In this document: positions 35,093 through 43,632 of the stretch, piece after piece
Layout: every line of letters begins with the position of its first letter
Position numbering within the stretch: the first letter of the stretch is position 1
DNA from: Bacteroidia bacterium
GTDB taxonomy: Bacteria > Bacteroidota > Bacteroidia > J057
DNA length: 64,000 nt
Assembly (NCBI GenBank): GCA_030430575.1
Contig: JAUIKF010000035.1
Location: 24,120-88,119, forward strand
Direction: 5' to 3'
Translations under genes and position numbers: made by a program
Notes under the pieces: generated by a model
Database searches by the model: none
Told to the model about the DNA's origin: nothing
The model's input: the letters and a program-made list of their open reading frames with translations, nothing else

Positions 35093-36751
35093 CTAAACTA
35101 TCGTTTTCCGTGTCCTGAAAATATTATCCCTATCGCGGACATAATCACGCTTGATTTTTTGTAACTGCTCATAAACACCAGGAAAATATCTTTCTGTAGG
35201 AATAGAGCTATCTTTAAAGCTAATGAAGGAGCCATCCGTCTCTGGAAAATCAGCATCTCTGCATCCCTGAATCCAATCCATTGCTTTATTGATATGGGCA
35301 TAGACATGATGTTCTTTTCCTGCTTTTTTGTCAGCATCCTTTTCATTCCACCATGCCTGATACTGAATCGTATAGGGTCTTTTGGCATAAGGAAATGCAG
35401 AACCACTTGGAAAGGCAGGCTTGAGATAATCTTCTGTATAATAGTTGCCTGATATGGCACCTAGGGTTACATAGGTATGGATATGTGCTTGAATTCCTTC
35501 ATGAGAAATCAAATCAGAGCGTAGTGACTGGATGAGTTTCTTTCTACCCGCTTCTCCAAGCCCCCCTTCATTTACCAATCTACTGGTAAGTTTATGAGGC
35601 GCAGGATCATCTATATCAGGAGGGAAATGGGTCAATACAGGTGTTTTCCCTTCCGCTTCTAATTGGCTATGCTCGGTAGATATTCTTCCCCAGGAAGAAA
35701 AGCTATGTTCCTCTTTCTTCGCATCAGTCACCACATCAACAAAACTAGCTGGGGTATCTGCAAACCAATCTTTCAAATCCTGATGCAACAGCTCTTCCAG
35801 TTCCGCTTCTGAATCGACATCGGCTCCATAATAGCCAAAAAAGACACACTCATGGATAGATTCTTCGATAGGTTTATCATCTTCAGGTATCGCATTGATT
35901 TGTAAATTCGTACCCATCAGCCTTTCATGTTTGCCTGGAGCTATAGCGTTCTCCCAGTTTTCTAAAATCTTGATGGCTGGCGCGAGACGTTCTCCTCCCA
36001 GCAAGTGCTTCCACTTTGCCATAAACCTAAGGGTAAACTTAGGTTGTGTGAAGGTTTTTAATACGATTTTAGTCAGAACTCCATAGCTAAATCCGCCACC
36101 GCCCTTCAAAGCCCACAATAGTTCTTTAGATTTCCGATCTGAATCGTTTTCTGATAATGTGATAATATTGCCTTCACCGTCTATCAACGTAGCTCCTATC
36201 AACCGCTCACAGCACATCCCATGCAGTCTGGTCCACGGTCCCCAACCCCCACCAAGGGTAAACCCCATCACACCTACGGTCTCACAGGTGCCATGAGGGA
36301 TACTCACATTGTTCTCATCAAGCACCGGAATTATTTCTCTGAATTTTACCCCCGAACAAATAGTAGCTGTTCCATTTTTGTGATCCAATGAAAAGTTATT
36401 CATCAGCAGAAAATCAATGACAATGGCGTCTGTTCCTGTACTTTCACTTTCATGGTCGTGACCTGTGGATTTAACCCTTAGCGGGTATTCTTGATGCTGT
36501 TTAGCAATGTTGATTACATGGGCGACATGTTCTTCACTGGTACAATATACAATGGCTGCAGGCCTCACATTGAACCGTCGATTGAATCCAAATCTTTCAA
36601 CCTCATAATCCAAGGTAATGGATTCCATGATGTCTTTATGTACATTTTTTCTCTTGGTATGAACGATGTCTCCACTGATCAGCACGATTGGAGGATTTGT
36701 GATAGATTGGAGTTTGTTTTTGAGATCAGAGTGGCTAATTCTTCTATTCAT
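35093..36751 (-). CDS. FAD-linked oxidoreductase (berberine-bridge-enzyme-like)
   Basis: The 552-residue protein has an FAD_binding_4 N-domain (about 60-240) and a BBE-type C-terminal segment (PYAKRPYTIQYQAWW, RDNIFR). The FAD motif VKSTGHDHES contains His, which attaches FAD covalently in this family; the second attachment Cys, if used, would be in the CCERLIG region (about 185). No signal peptide is seen, so it is probably cytoplasmic, which is unusual for plant BBE-type enzymes but common in bacteria. It oxidises an alcohol, amine or oligosaccharide; the substrate is unknown. It is divergent from the TPR lipoprotein gene. Confidence 0.87.
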   Translation of the reverse strand: MNRRISHSDLKNKLQSITNPPIVLISGDIVHTKRKNVHKDIMESITLDYEVERFGFNRRFNVRPAAIVYCTSEEHVAHVINIAKQHQEYPLRVKSTGHDHESESTGTDAIVIDFLLMNNFSLDHKNGTATICSGVKFREIIPVLDENNVSIPHGTCETVGVMGFTLGGGWGPWTRLHGMCCERLIGATLIDGEGNIITLSENDSDRKSKELLWALKGGGGFSYGVLTKIVLKTFTQPKFTLRFMAKWKHLLGGERLAPAIKILENWENAIAPGKHERLMGTNLQINAIPEDDKPIEESIHECVFFGYYGADVDSEAELEELLHQDLKDWFADTPASFVDVVTDAKKEEHSFSSWGRISTEHSQLEAEGKTPVLTHFPPDIDDPAPHKLTSRLVNEGGLGEAGRKKLIQSLRSDLISHEGIQAHIHTYVTLGAISGNYYTEDYLKPAFPSGSAFPYAKRPYTIQYQAWWNEKDADKKAGKEHHVYAHINKAMDWIQGCRDADFPETDGSFISFKDSSIPTERYFPGVYEQLQKIKRDYVRDRDNIFRTRKTIV

Positions 36752-36862
36752 TTTTGAAATTATTTATATTTACCTAAGCCTTCGGAATATTTATCATTCA
36801 TTATTTGGTAATACTACATTTTTCCTCCCAAAATTTCCTAAATTGTTGAAAAAAATCCGCTT

Positions 36863-37822
36863 ATGCGTTTCCTCTACTCTTTTTTTGTCATGATCATGCT
36901 AGCCAGTTGTGGTTCCTCTGCAGAGGATGAAACCGCTGATGTGCCAGCCAATCGCGCGGTAGCAGCTACCTCCTTTCTGGGAAAACCCTTATATGCACCT
37001 ACCCTTTCACCTGAAAAACAGCAAAAATTAGAAGCTGATCTGAAAGCAGCAATGGAACTCCACGAGCGCTTCCCAGACAGTCTGGAATTCATTATCTGGC
37101 ATGGCCGGCGGCTGGCCTATCTCAGCAGGTATAAAGAGGCAATTGAGGTATATACAAAAGGCTTAACCAAATTTCCGGATTCTTATAGGTTGCGCCGTCA
37201 TCGTGGCCATCGTTATATTTCAATAAGAAAGCTTGACCAAGCAATCAAAGACCTGAGCGAAGCGGGAAAACTAGCCAATAAATTGCCAGTTGAGATAGAG
37301 CCCGATGGCATTCCCAATAAGTTGAATCAGCCATTGTCCAATACTCATTTCAATATTTGGTATCACCTGGGCCTTGCATATTTCTTGAAAGGGGAGTTTA
37401 AACGAGCGGAATATGCTTATACCGTTTGCAATATCTATTCAGTCAATGACGACTTGAGATGCGCGACAGGAGATTGGCTGTATATGACCTTGCGCCGCCA
37501 GGGGCGACATGAAGACGCTATAATAGCATTAGACTTCATGCATACCAATATGAACATCATTGAGAATGATAGCTACTTTAAGCGCCTTCAAATGTACCAA
37601 GGGGACATCGCCCCGGAAGAATTGCTGGAGGTGACAGACCCAGAAGCTGACAAAGCGGTTAGCATGGCGACCCAAGGATATGGGGTAGGAAATTGGTACC
37701 TATGTGAAGGAGATACCACCAAGGCCCTAGAAGTCTTCAAGGAAGTGCTTACTGGTAGCCATTGGGCTGCATTTGGCTATATTGCAGCAGAAGCCGACCT
37801 CAAGCGGCTTAGGAATGAATAA
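36863..37822 (+). CDS. TPR repeat lipoprotein
   Basis: A lipobox LASC (Cys16) ends the signal peptide. The remaining ~300 residues are rich in TPR-like helices (RYKEAIEVYTKGLTKFPDSYR, AWYHLGLAYFLKGEFKRAEYAY-type units around residues 95-190). Such lipoproteins usually serve as assembly or binding platforms at the outer membrane. The last codons (RLRNE, stop) and the stop itself lie inside copy 1 of a dispersed 110-bp repeat. The family's natural C-terminus may therefore be different in relatives. Confidence 0.83.
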   Translation: MRFLYSFFVMIMLASCGSSAEDETADVPANRAVAATSFLGKPLYAPTLSPEKQQKLEADLKAAMELHERFPDSLEFIIWHGRRLAYLSRYKEAIEVYTKGLTKFPDSYRLRRHRGHRYISIRKLDQAIKDLSEAGKLANKLPVEIEPDGIPNKLNQPLSNTHFNIWYHLGLAYFLKGEFKRAEYAYTVCNIYSVNDDLRCATGDWLYMTLRRQGRHEDAIIALDFMHTNMNIIENDSYFKRLQMYQGDIAPEELLEVTDPEADKAVSMATQGYGVGNWYLCEGDTTKALEVFKEVLTGSHWAAFGYIAAEADLKRLRNE

Positions 37823-37918
37823 AAATTAAAATGAAAGTTAAAATCAAAATATGAACTGATTTTTAGTGATTCATTGATGAATAACTGAAAAGTTATTTTT
37901 CCTTCAATCCTCAACCAG
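37809..37918 (+). repeat. Dispersed ~110-bp element, copy 1
   Basis: The left end reads TTAGGAATGAATAAAAATTA and the right end, on the other strand, TTGAGGATTGAAGGAAAAAT; the two ends are partly inverted copies. Inside is ATAACTGAAAAGTTAT, a 6-bp hairpin followed by a T-run. Copy 2 is at 45085. The left end overlaps the stop of the TPR lipoprotein gene. Confidence 0.85.
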
Positions 37919-37961
37919 CATTCAAAATTCATCATTCAAAATTCAAAATTCCTCTCAGCCT

Positions 37962-38504
37962 ATGACCAAATTCAAGGAAATGTGTAAAGCCTACACGACC
38001 GCACAACATCAGTTTCGGGACTTTCAAGAAGCAAGTATCAACTTTGCAGAAATGCTTTGGACGAGGATGATAGAATATTTTAAAGTCCCTCCTACCCAGA
38101 CAACTTTGTACGAAATCAATTCCCAGGGGGGATTTGAATTGGCTAACCCGCCCTTCACGACATTTATGCATTTGAGGCAGGATGGCTATTGGCAATTTGG
38201 TGCAGGAATCACGGTCTATGAACAGCCTGATGCCTATCCGCGGGATACCATTCTCTTATACCTTATGGTACGACGTAACCTCGATGGTACCTATAATGCG
38301 CGGTTGGGAGGCGTAGATGAAGTATTTGTGATTCACCCTGATCGACTTAGTGATTTTGAGTCTTACTTTGAGCATTTGTTCCAAATGATCATGGGCAGTT
38401 ATAAAACAGGGTTAGATCGATTGCTTCAAGAAAATACGACCAACCGGATTGGCTTTGATATAGGAGAATTGACCAAAGAACCTAGAAAAGGGCTACAATC
38501 TTAG
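37962..38504 (+). CDS. Hypothetical protein, 180 aa
   Basis: I do not recognise this family. There is no signal peptide or membrane segment. The N-terminal 40 residues are helical and amphipathic, the middle (NPPFTTFMHLRQDGYWQFGAGITVY) is strand-rich, and the C-terminus is charged. It stands between the dispersed repeat and a convergent glycosyltransferase, with no likely operon partner. The reading frame is real by length and codon pattern. Confidence 0.65.
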   Translation: MTKFKEMCKAYTTAQHQFRDFQEASINFAEMLWTRMIEYFKVPPTQTTLYEINSQGGFELANPPFTTFMHLRQDGYWQFGAGITVYEQPDAYPRDTILLYLMVRRNLDGTYNARLGGVDEVFVIHPDRLSDFESYFEHLFQMIMGSYKTGLDRLLQENTTNRIGFDIGELTKEPRKGLQS

Positions 38505-38525
38505 GAATTATTGATTAATAATTTT

Positions 38526-39836
38526 TTACGATTCTTCTTGTATTTTTTTGAGAATCTCAGCCCACTGCGCCTCTTCATCCTCAGAGGTGGCTGTAGGTTC
38601 TGGTTGAGCCAATAAGGTCTTTTCATAGAACGCTAGCAGGTTTTGGACAATTTGGCGGTTGCTAAATTGACTCCTAACCAACTCCTGTGCATGGCTTCCC
38701 AATGCATCTACCATGCCCTTTTGTTCTACCAGGATGGAAATCGCATTGGCAAAGTCTTTAGGGTCGTCTGCAATCATGATGTGCTCCCCATGCTTGGCTG
38801 GGATGCCTTCGGCAGCGATTGTGGTAGCCACAATCGCTTTTCCCAACGCCATGCCTTCAATGATCTTGACGCGCATGCCGCCTCCAGAGAGCAATGGGAC
38901 GACCATGATGGCTTTGGATCGCATATAGGTATAGGCATTTTCAACCTCTCCTAAAATCTTCACGCGTTCAGTTGCAAGATTGGAAAAACTGGATGGCATC
39001 CGGCGACCTGCTACATAGAAATTGAGCAATGGATAGCGGCTATGTAAAATGGGCCACACATATTTAAAAAACCATCGCATGCCCTCTTGATTAGGGGCCC
39101 AGTCAAGGGCACCAATATAGAAAATGGAAGGATACTCCGTTTGGGTATCTTCATCGACCTCCATTTTTTTTAAATCAAACCCTGCCGTACTTACATGGAT
39201 GGGGATACTGCCTGCTCCCATCTTTTCCAGTTTTGATGCATCGCGTTCTGTGATGGGAATAATGGCGTCATACGCTTTCTCCCATAACATGGCTTCTTGG
39301 TATTTGGCAATACGGGCGGCAGTCTCTTCCAGGTATTTGCGCTTTAGGCGGCTTCCCGCTTTTTGGGCCTGCCGTTCCCAAATTTCATGTTCGATATTAT
39401 GTGACCGCAGAACAACAGGTGTTTGGGGGGCTTTCTCTCGGATCAGCGGGATGTACACACTTAAGTAAAGCCCTTCCAGTTGGACAAGGTCATAGGTATG
39501 GTCTTTTAGGAGTCGGTCTAGCTGCATGGAAAATCCCTCAGCTGTGAATCGCTTGATGTGGTAGGGTTTTTGGGAAAAAAGCAGATTTTTGAGGGCAGCC
39601 CATGGCTTGATCCGAATATCGACATCAACGGCGTAGAACCTTGCCAGGTTTTTGATTTCTTTAGGGATATTATCGAGATCGACATAATGCTTATGGGTAT
39701 TCATGGCCAATACGGTGACTTCATGCCCTTCTTGCGAAAAACCTCGAATCATACTCATCATAGCAATTGCCCCTCCGTCATTTTCAGGATAAGGGAATTT
39801 ATTTGCGAGAATCAGAACCTTACGGGAAGTTGCCAT
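38526..39836 (-). CDS. Glycosyltransferase family 4 (GT-B)
   Basis: The 436-residue protein has the GT4 layout: N-terminal KVLILANKFPYPENDGGAIA, the middle FYIGALDWAPNQEGMRWF and the donor-binding block LLSGGGMRVKIIEGMALGKA with its Glu. It uses a nucleotide sugar to extend a surface glycan or lipid-linked sugar. The last ~25 residues are acidic and dispensable by family standards. No other glycan genes are adjacent; GT9 (11.7 kb) and GT39 (22.3 kb) are further away. Confidence 0.9.
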   Translation of the reverse strand: MATSRKVLILANKFPYPENDGGAIAMMSMIRGFSQEGHEVTVLAMNTHKHYVDLDNIPKEIKNLARFYAVDVDIRIKPWAALKNLLFSQKPYHIKRFTAEGFSMQLDRLLKDHTYDLVQLEGLYLSVYIPLIREKAPQTPVVLRSHNIEHEIWERQAQKAGSRLKRKYLEETAARIAKYQEAMLWEKAYDAIIPITERDASKLEKMGAGSIPIHVSTAGFDLKKMEVDEDTQTEYPSIFYIGALDWAPNQEGMRWFFKYVWPILHSRYPLLNFYVAGRRMPSSFSNLATERVKILGEVENAYTYMRSKAIMVVPLLSGGGMRVKIIEGMALGKAIVATTIAAEGIPAKHGEHIMIADDPKDFANAISILVEQKGMVDALGSHAQELVRSQFSNRQIVQNLLAFYEKTLLAQPEPTATSEDEEAQWAEILKKIQEES

Positions 39837-40006
39837 GTCATTGTTTTTTGCCCAATTTACCCATCAAATAATGAAACAAAAGCACACATTTCCAAAATGG
39901 ACTTTCAAGGAATCTACATAATTCCAGAATATGGTGCGACGGGGTTTCAAAATACATTTCTTTTTGCCAATTTGACCTTGTGAATTAAACCATTATTCTT
40001 AGCCAT

Positions 40007-42130
40007 ATGAATTACTACGAATCAAGTAAGATTAAAAACATTGCCATTCTAGGGGGATCCAAGGCCGGGAAGACTACCCTGGCCGAATGTATGATGTTTG
40101 AAGGCGGCGTGATCAGCCGTATGGGTTCTGTCGAGGACAAGAACACCGTATCCGACTACCATGAAGTGGAGCATGAGCGTCAAAACTCTGTTTATTCTTC
40201 CATCATGCACACTGAGTGGCGCGGAACCAAAATCAATATCATTGACACCCCTGGACTAGACGACTTTGTCGGGGAAGTAATTCCTGCACTTCGTGTCGCA
40301 AATACTTCTTTGTTGGTAATTAACGCACAAAATGGCGTAGAGGTAGGTACGGAAATCATGATGCGCTACCTTCGCAGATACGAAAAACCCACCATCCTCG
40401 TCGTCAACCAAATCGACCACTCGAAGGCTGATTGGGACCGAACACTCGAATCGGTCAATTCACAATTTTCGGAGAATGTTGTCGTCGTACAATACCCCTA
40501 TAATGCAGGAGATGGCTTCGATTCCATCATCGATGTCCTGAAAATGGTCATGTATAAATTTCCCCCAGAAGGAGGAAAGCCTGAAAAACTTCCTATCCCA
40601 GATGATCAAAAAGAGCGCGCTGATGAATTGCATAATGAATTGGTAGAGGCCGCGGCTGAGAATGATGAGGACTTGATGGAATTGTACTTCGAAGAAGGTA
40701 CACTGACTGAAGACCAAATGCGCGATGGCATACGCAAAGGGATGTTGAGTAGATCTTTGCTTCCGCTTTTCTGTGTTGCTTCTAAGAAAAATATGGGCAG
40801 TGGCCGCCTGATGGGCTTTATAGGCAATGTAGCCCCTTCAGCAGCGGATGTTGCGCCAGAAAAGACAACTGAAGACGAAGAAATAAAAACGACCGATAGT
40901 GATACCACCCTATTTGTATTCAAAGCAGCTAATGAAAAGCATGCAGGATCAGTAGGTTATTTTAAAGTTTGCTCAGGCGAATTGTCCTCGGGGATGGAGC
41001 TGACTGATTCCACTACTGGAAATAAGGCTAAGATGAACCAGCTCTATATCATGGATGGAAAAAACCGTTCGCCTGTCGAAAAATTGGCTGCTGGAGATAT
41101 AGGGGCTACGGTGAAATATAAAGGAGCAAATACCAATAACACCCTTAGGTCTTCTGGAGATGGCAAAAAAATAGCCCCCCTCAATTTCCCTAATCCGAGG
41201 ATTCGTGTAGCGGTAGCACCTACCAAGTCAGGCGAAGAAGAGAAAATGGGCGCAGCCCTCAATAAGATGCATGAAGGGGATCCTACCCTTATCATGGAAC
41301 TCTCCAAAGAATTGAAACAGACGATTTTACATGCACAAGGAGAGCTTCACCTTCAAACGGCTAAGTGGACGCTTAGTAAAGAATATGGGGTAGAAATCGA
41401 ATACAGCAAGCCAAGGATATCCTACCGAGAGACTATTCGAGCACAAGCGGAAGCCAGCTATAAGCATAAAAAACAATCAGGTGGTTCTGGGCAGTTTGGG
41501 GAAGTATTCATGCGGATTTTCCCATGGACGGAAGGCGTAGAGATGCCTACAGATCTTAAAGTCCGTGGCCAAGAAGAGATAGAACTGGATTGGGGAGGAA
41601 AGCTCCTCTACTGTAGCGCCATCGTAGGGGGTTCTATCGATGCGCGTTTTATGCCTGCCATCCTCAAAGGCATCAATGAAGTAATGGAGGAAGGTCCCCT
41701 TACCAAAAGTTATGCACGAGACATTGTCGTCATTGTGTATGATGGCAAAATGCACCCCGTAGATTCCAATGAGATTTCGTTCAAAATTGCTGGTGGGCGT
41801 GCTTTTAAAGAGGCTTTTTTGAATGCCAAACCGATGCTGCTAGAACCAATTTATCGGTTAAAAGTCCTTACCCCCGATGATTATACAGGGGACATTATGA
41901 CTGATCTTCAAGGAAGAAGGGCATTGGTAGAGGGAATCGAGAGCGAAGGTAGTTTGCAAAAAATTGTAGCCCGTGTACCCCTTGCAGAACTCTATAAATA
42001 TACCACTACCCTAAGTTCCATTGCACAAGGACGTGCAGCCTACGAGCGTGAATTCCTTGAATACGCCATGGTGCCTTCTGATGTACAAGCTAAGCTCGTC
42101 AAAGAATTAGCAGCTCAGGAGGAAGAATAA
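40007..42130 (+). CDS. EF-G paralogue (EF-G-like GTPase)
   Basis: The 707-residue protein has the EF-G domains I-V in order. In domain I the P-loop is GGSKAGKTTL, G3 is DTPGLDDF and G4 is NQID instead of NKxD. The NQxD form occurs in a Bacteroidota-specific EF-G-like subfamily, so this is a subfamily trait. Domains IV-V show RISYRETIRAQAEASYKHK and GDIMTDLQGRRALVEGIE. The genome presumably has a regular fusA too; this one could be used in ribosome recycling or a stress role. A terminator follows and pgk starts 113 bp later. Confidence 0.9.
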   Translation: MNYYESSKIKNIAILGGSKAGKTTLAECMMFEGGVISRMGSVEDKNTVSDYHEVEHERQNSVYSSIMHTEWRGTKINIIDTPGLDDFVGEVIPALRVANTSLLVINAQNGVEVGTEIMMRYLRRYEKPTILVVNQIDHSKADWDRTLESVNSQFSENVVVVQYPYNAGDGFDSIIDVLKMVMYKFPPEGGKPEKLPIPDDQKERADELHNELVEAAAENDEDLMELYFEEGTLTEDQMRDGIRKGMLSRSLLPLFCVASKKNMGSGRLMGFIGNVAPSAADVAPEKTTEDEEIKTTDSDTTLFVFKAANEKHAGSVGYFKVCSGELSSGMELTDSTTGNKAKMNQLYIMDGKNRSPVEKLAAGDIGATVKYKGANTNNTLRSSGDGKKIAPLNFPNPRIRVAVAPTKSGEEEKMGAALNKMHEGDPTLIMELSKELKQTILHAQGELHLQTAKWTLSKEYGVEIEYSKPRISYRETIRAQAEASYKHKKQSGGSGQFGEVFMRIFPWTEGVEMPTDLKVRGQEEIELDWGGKLLYCSAIVGGSIDARFMPAILKGINEVMEEGPLTKSYARDIVVIVYDGKMHPVDSNEISFKIAGGRAFKEAFLNAKPMLLEPIYRLKVLTPDDYTGDIMTDLQGRRALVEGIESEGSLQKIVARVPLAELYKYTTTLSSIAQGRAAYEREFLEYAMVPSDVQAKLVKELAAQEEE

Positions 42131-42152
42131 AAAAAGCTTTCGCTTTTTATGG

Positions 42153-42190
42153 TAAGGCCAGCGTCCTGCGTTGGCCTTATTTGTTTTTTT
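42153..42190 (+). terminator. Rho-independent terminator after the EF-G paralogue
   Basis: TAAGGCCAGCG pairs with CGTTGGCCTTA over 11 bp (one wobble) around a 5-nt loop, followed by a T-rich run to 42190. The terminator overlaps the -33 region of the pgk promoter. Confidence 0.88.
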
Positions 42191-42202
42191 GGGCTACCTT
42201 TG
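42171..42202 (+). promoter_or_regulatory. pgk promoter (TTG-N21-TACCTTTG)
   Basis: TACCTTTG at 42195-42202 fits TAnnTTTG, with TTG 21 bp upstream. Transcription would start near 42208, giving a 5' leader of about 35 nt before the pgk ATG. The upstream element overlaps the right arm of the terminator, a compact arrangement. Confidence 0.55.
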
Positions 42203-42243
42203 CGTGCTCAAAAAATTGGATGGAACATTAACCTGAACTCCAC

Positions 42244-43428
42244 ATGAAACTCATCTCCGAAGCATCCCTTTCTGGCAAACGTGCCCTTGTCCGTGTAGAC
42301 TTTAACGTCCCCCTTCAAGACGGAGTCGTCACAGATGATCGCCGTATCCGCGAAGCTGTCCCTACAATTCAGCATATTCTTGATCAAGGAGGATCGGCTA
42401 TCCTCATGTCCCATATGGGACGGCCAAAAGGAGGGCCTGAAGAGGCATATAGCCTAAAACAAGTTATCCCAACCCTCAAAAAATACATTACCGCAGAAGT
42501 GCTATTTGGAACAGACTGTATTGGAGAAGAGGCGTTTGTGCAAAGCGCCAATCTCCAACCTGGTCAGGTGCTCTTATTAGAAAATTTGCGTTTCTATAAT
42601 GAGGAGAAAAAAGGGGATGAAGCTTTTGCGCAAAAACTGGCAAAGCATGGGGATCTTTACGTCAATGACGCCTTTGGTACAGCCCACCGAGCACATGCTA
42701 GTACGGCCGTTATCGCTGCGAATTTTGAGGAAAAATATGCAGGATTTCTGTTGAAAAAGGAAGTGGATAATGCGGATAAAGTGCTTGACAGTGCAGAGAG
42801 GCCCTATACGGCCATTATGGGAGGTGCCAAAGTATCTGACAAAATCCAGATCATAGAGCGACTGATGGACAAGGTGGATTATATCCTCATAGGGGGCGGA
42901 ATGGCTTTTACCTTTCTCCGTGCCAAAGGCTATCGAGTAGGAACCTCCCTCCTGGAAAAGGAGCACATCCATACCGCGGCTTCATTGCTCAAAAAGGCTG
43001 TACGCAAAGGCGTTCGGATTCTGACGCCAGTAGATTCAGTAGTGTCTGACAAGTTTGGGGAAGATGGGCAAATAGATGTGGTGAGAAATGAAGACTTTCC
43101 TGACGGCATGATGGGCCTAGATATTGGTCCAGACACATTTGGATACTATTTCGATACCATTATCCAGTCTAAGACAGTCCTCTGGAATGGCCCTATGGGT
43201 GTATTTGAAATGGATACCTTTGCAAAAGGGACAGAAGCCATTGCAAAAGCCATCGCTACTGCAACAGAAGAAGGAGGTACCTTCTCCTTGATTGGCGGAG
43301 GAGACTCGGCCGCCGCTATAGCCAAATTTGGGCTAGAAGACAAGGTTTCTTATGTGTCCACAGGCGGCGGCGCCTTACTAGAGTATTTGGAAGGAAAGTC
43401 GCTGCCGGGGATTGAAGCCCTAGGATGA
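42244..43428 (+). CDS. pgk: Phosphoglycerate kinase
   Basis: The 394-residue enzyme makes ATP from 1,3-bisphosphoglycerate in glycolysis. Signature segments are GKRALVRVDFNVPL, LMSHMGRPKG, VLLLENLRFY, NDAFGTAHRAHAST, AIMGGAKVSDKI and TFSLIGGGDSAAAIAKFG. Length matches the family. It has its own promoter and is convergent with gatB; between the two stop codons lie a heptamer hairpin and a MITE-like element. Confidence 0.98.
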   Translation: MKLISEASLSGKRALVRVDFNVPLQDGVVTDDRRIREAVPTIQHILDQGGSAILMSHMGRPKGGPEEAYSLKQVIPTLKKYITAEVLFGTDCIGEEAFVQSANLQPGQVLLLENLRFYNEEKKGDEAFAQKLAKHGDLYVNDAFGTAHRAHASTAVIAANFEEKYAGFLLKKEVDNADKVLDSAERPYTAIMGGAKVSDKIQIIERLMDKVDYILIGGGMAFTFLRAKGYRVGTSLLEKEHIHTAASLLKKAVRKGVRILTPVDSVVSDKFGEDGQIDVVRNEDFPDGMMGLDIGPDTFGYYFDTIIQSKTVLWNGPMGVFEMDTFAKGTEAIAKAIATATEEGGTFSLIGGGDSAAAIAKFGLEDKVSYVSTGGGALLEYLEGKSLPGIEALG

Positions 43429-43466
43429 AGAAGGTTCTGAGTTTTAGGTTTTATGTTCTAAGTTGT

Positions 43467-43575
43467 GGCATCCTTCATAAGTAGTTGACACTTGAGAAGT
43501 GTCAACATCCAACAGCATGACAATGTAAAATTGTCAACAAACTGTCAACTACTTTTGCCAAGTATGAAGGATGCC
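43467..43575. mobile_element. MITE-like element, 109 bp, with 13-bp inverted ends and 8-bp target duplication
   Basis: The ends are GGCATCCTTCATA (43467-43479) and its exact reverse complement (43563-43575). TAAGTTGT flanks both sides (43459-43466 and 43576-43583), as expected of an 8-bp target duplication. A second inverted pair, AGTAGTTGACA / TGTCAACTACT, lies inside, and two hairpins sit in the middle (43484-43506 and 43519-43535). TGTCAAC occurs four times. It has no ORF; it is inserted in a heptamer hairpin between pgk and gatB. Confidence 0.85.
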
Positions 43576-43590
43576 TAAGTTGTTCCTGAA

Positions 43591-43632
43591 CCTAGAACCT
43601 AGAACCTAGAACCTAGAACCTAAAACTTAGAA
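43591..43632. repeat. (CCTAGAA) heptamer array
   Basis: Four perfect CCTAGAA units and two diverged ones (CCTAAAA, CTTAGAA). The complementary arm GGTTCTGAGTTTTAGGTT is at 43434-43451, on the far side of the MITE. The last unit supplies the stop codon and final two codons of gatB. Confidence 0.93.

Noticed and set aside
39558..39983. 141-codon plus-strand frame opposite the GT4 gene
   Set aside because: Shadow of the GT4 gene and its upstream region; no family pattern.
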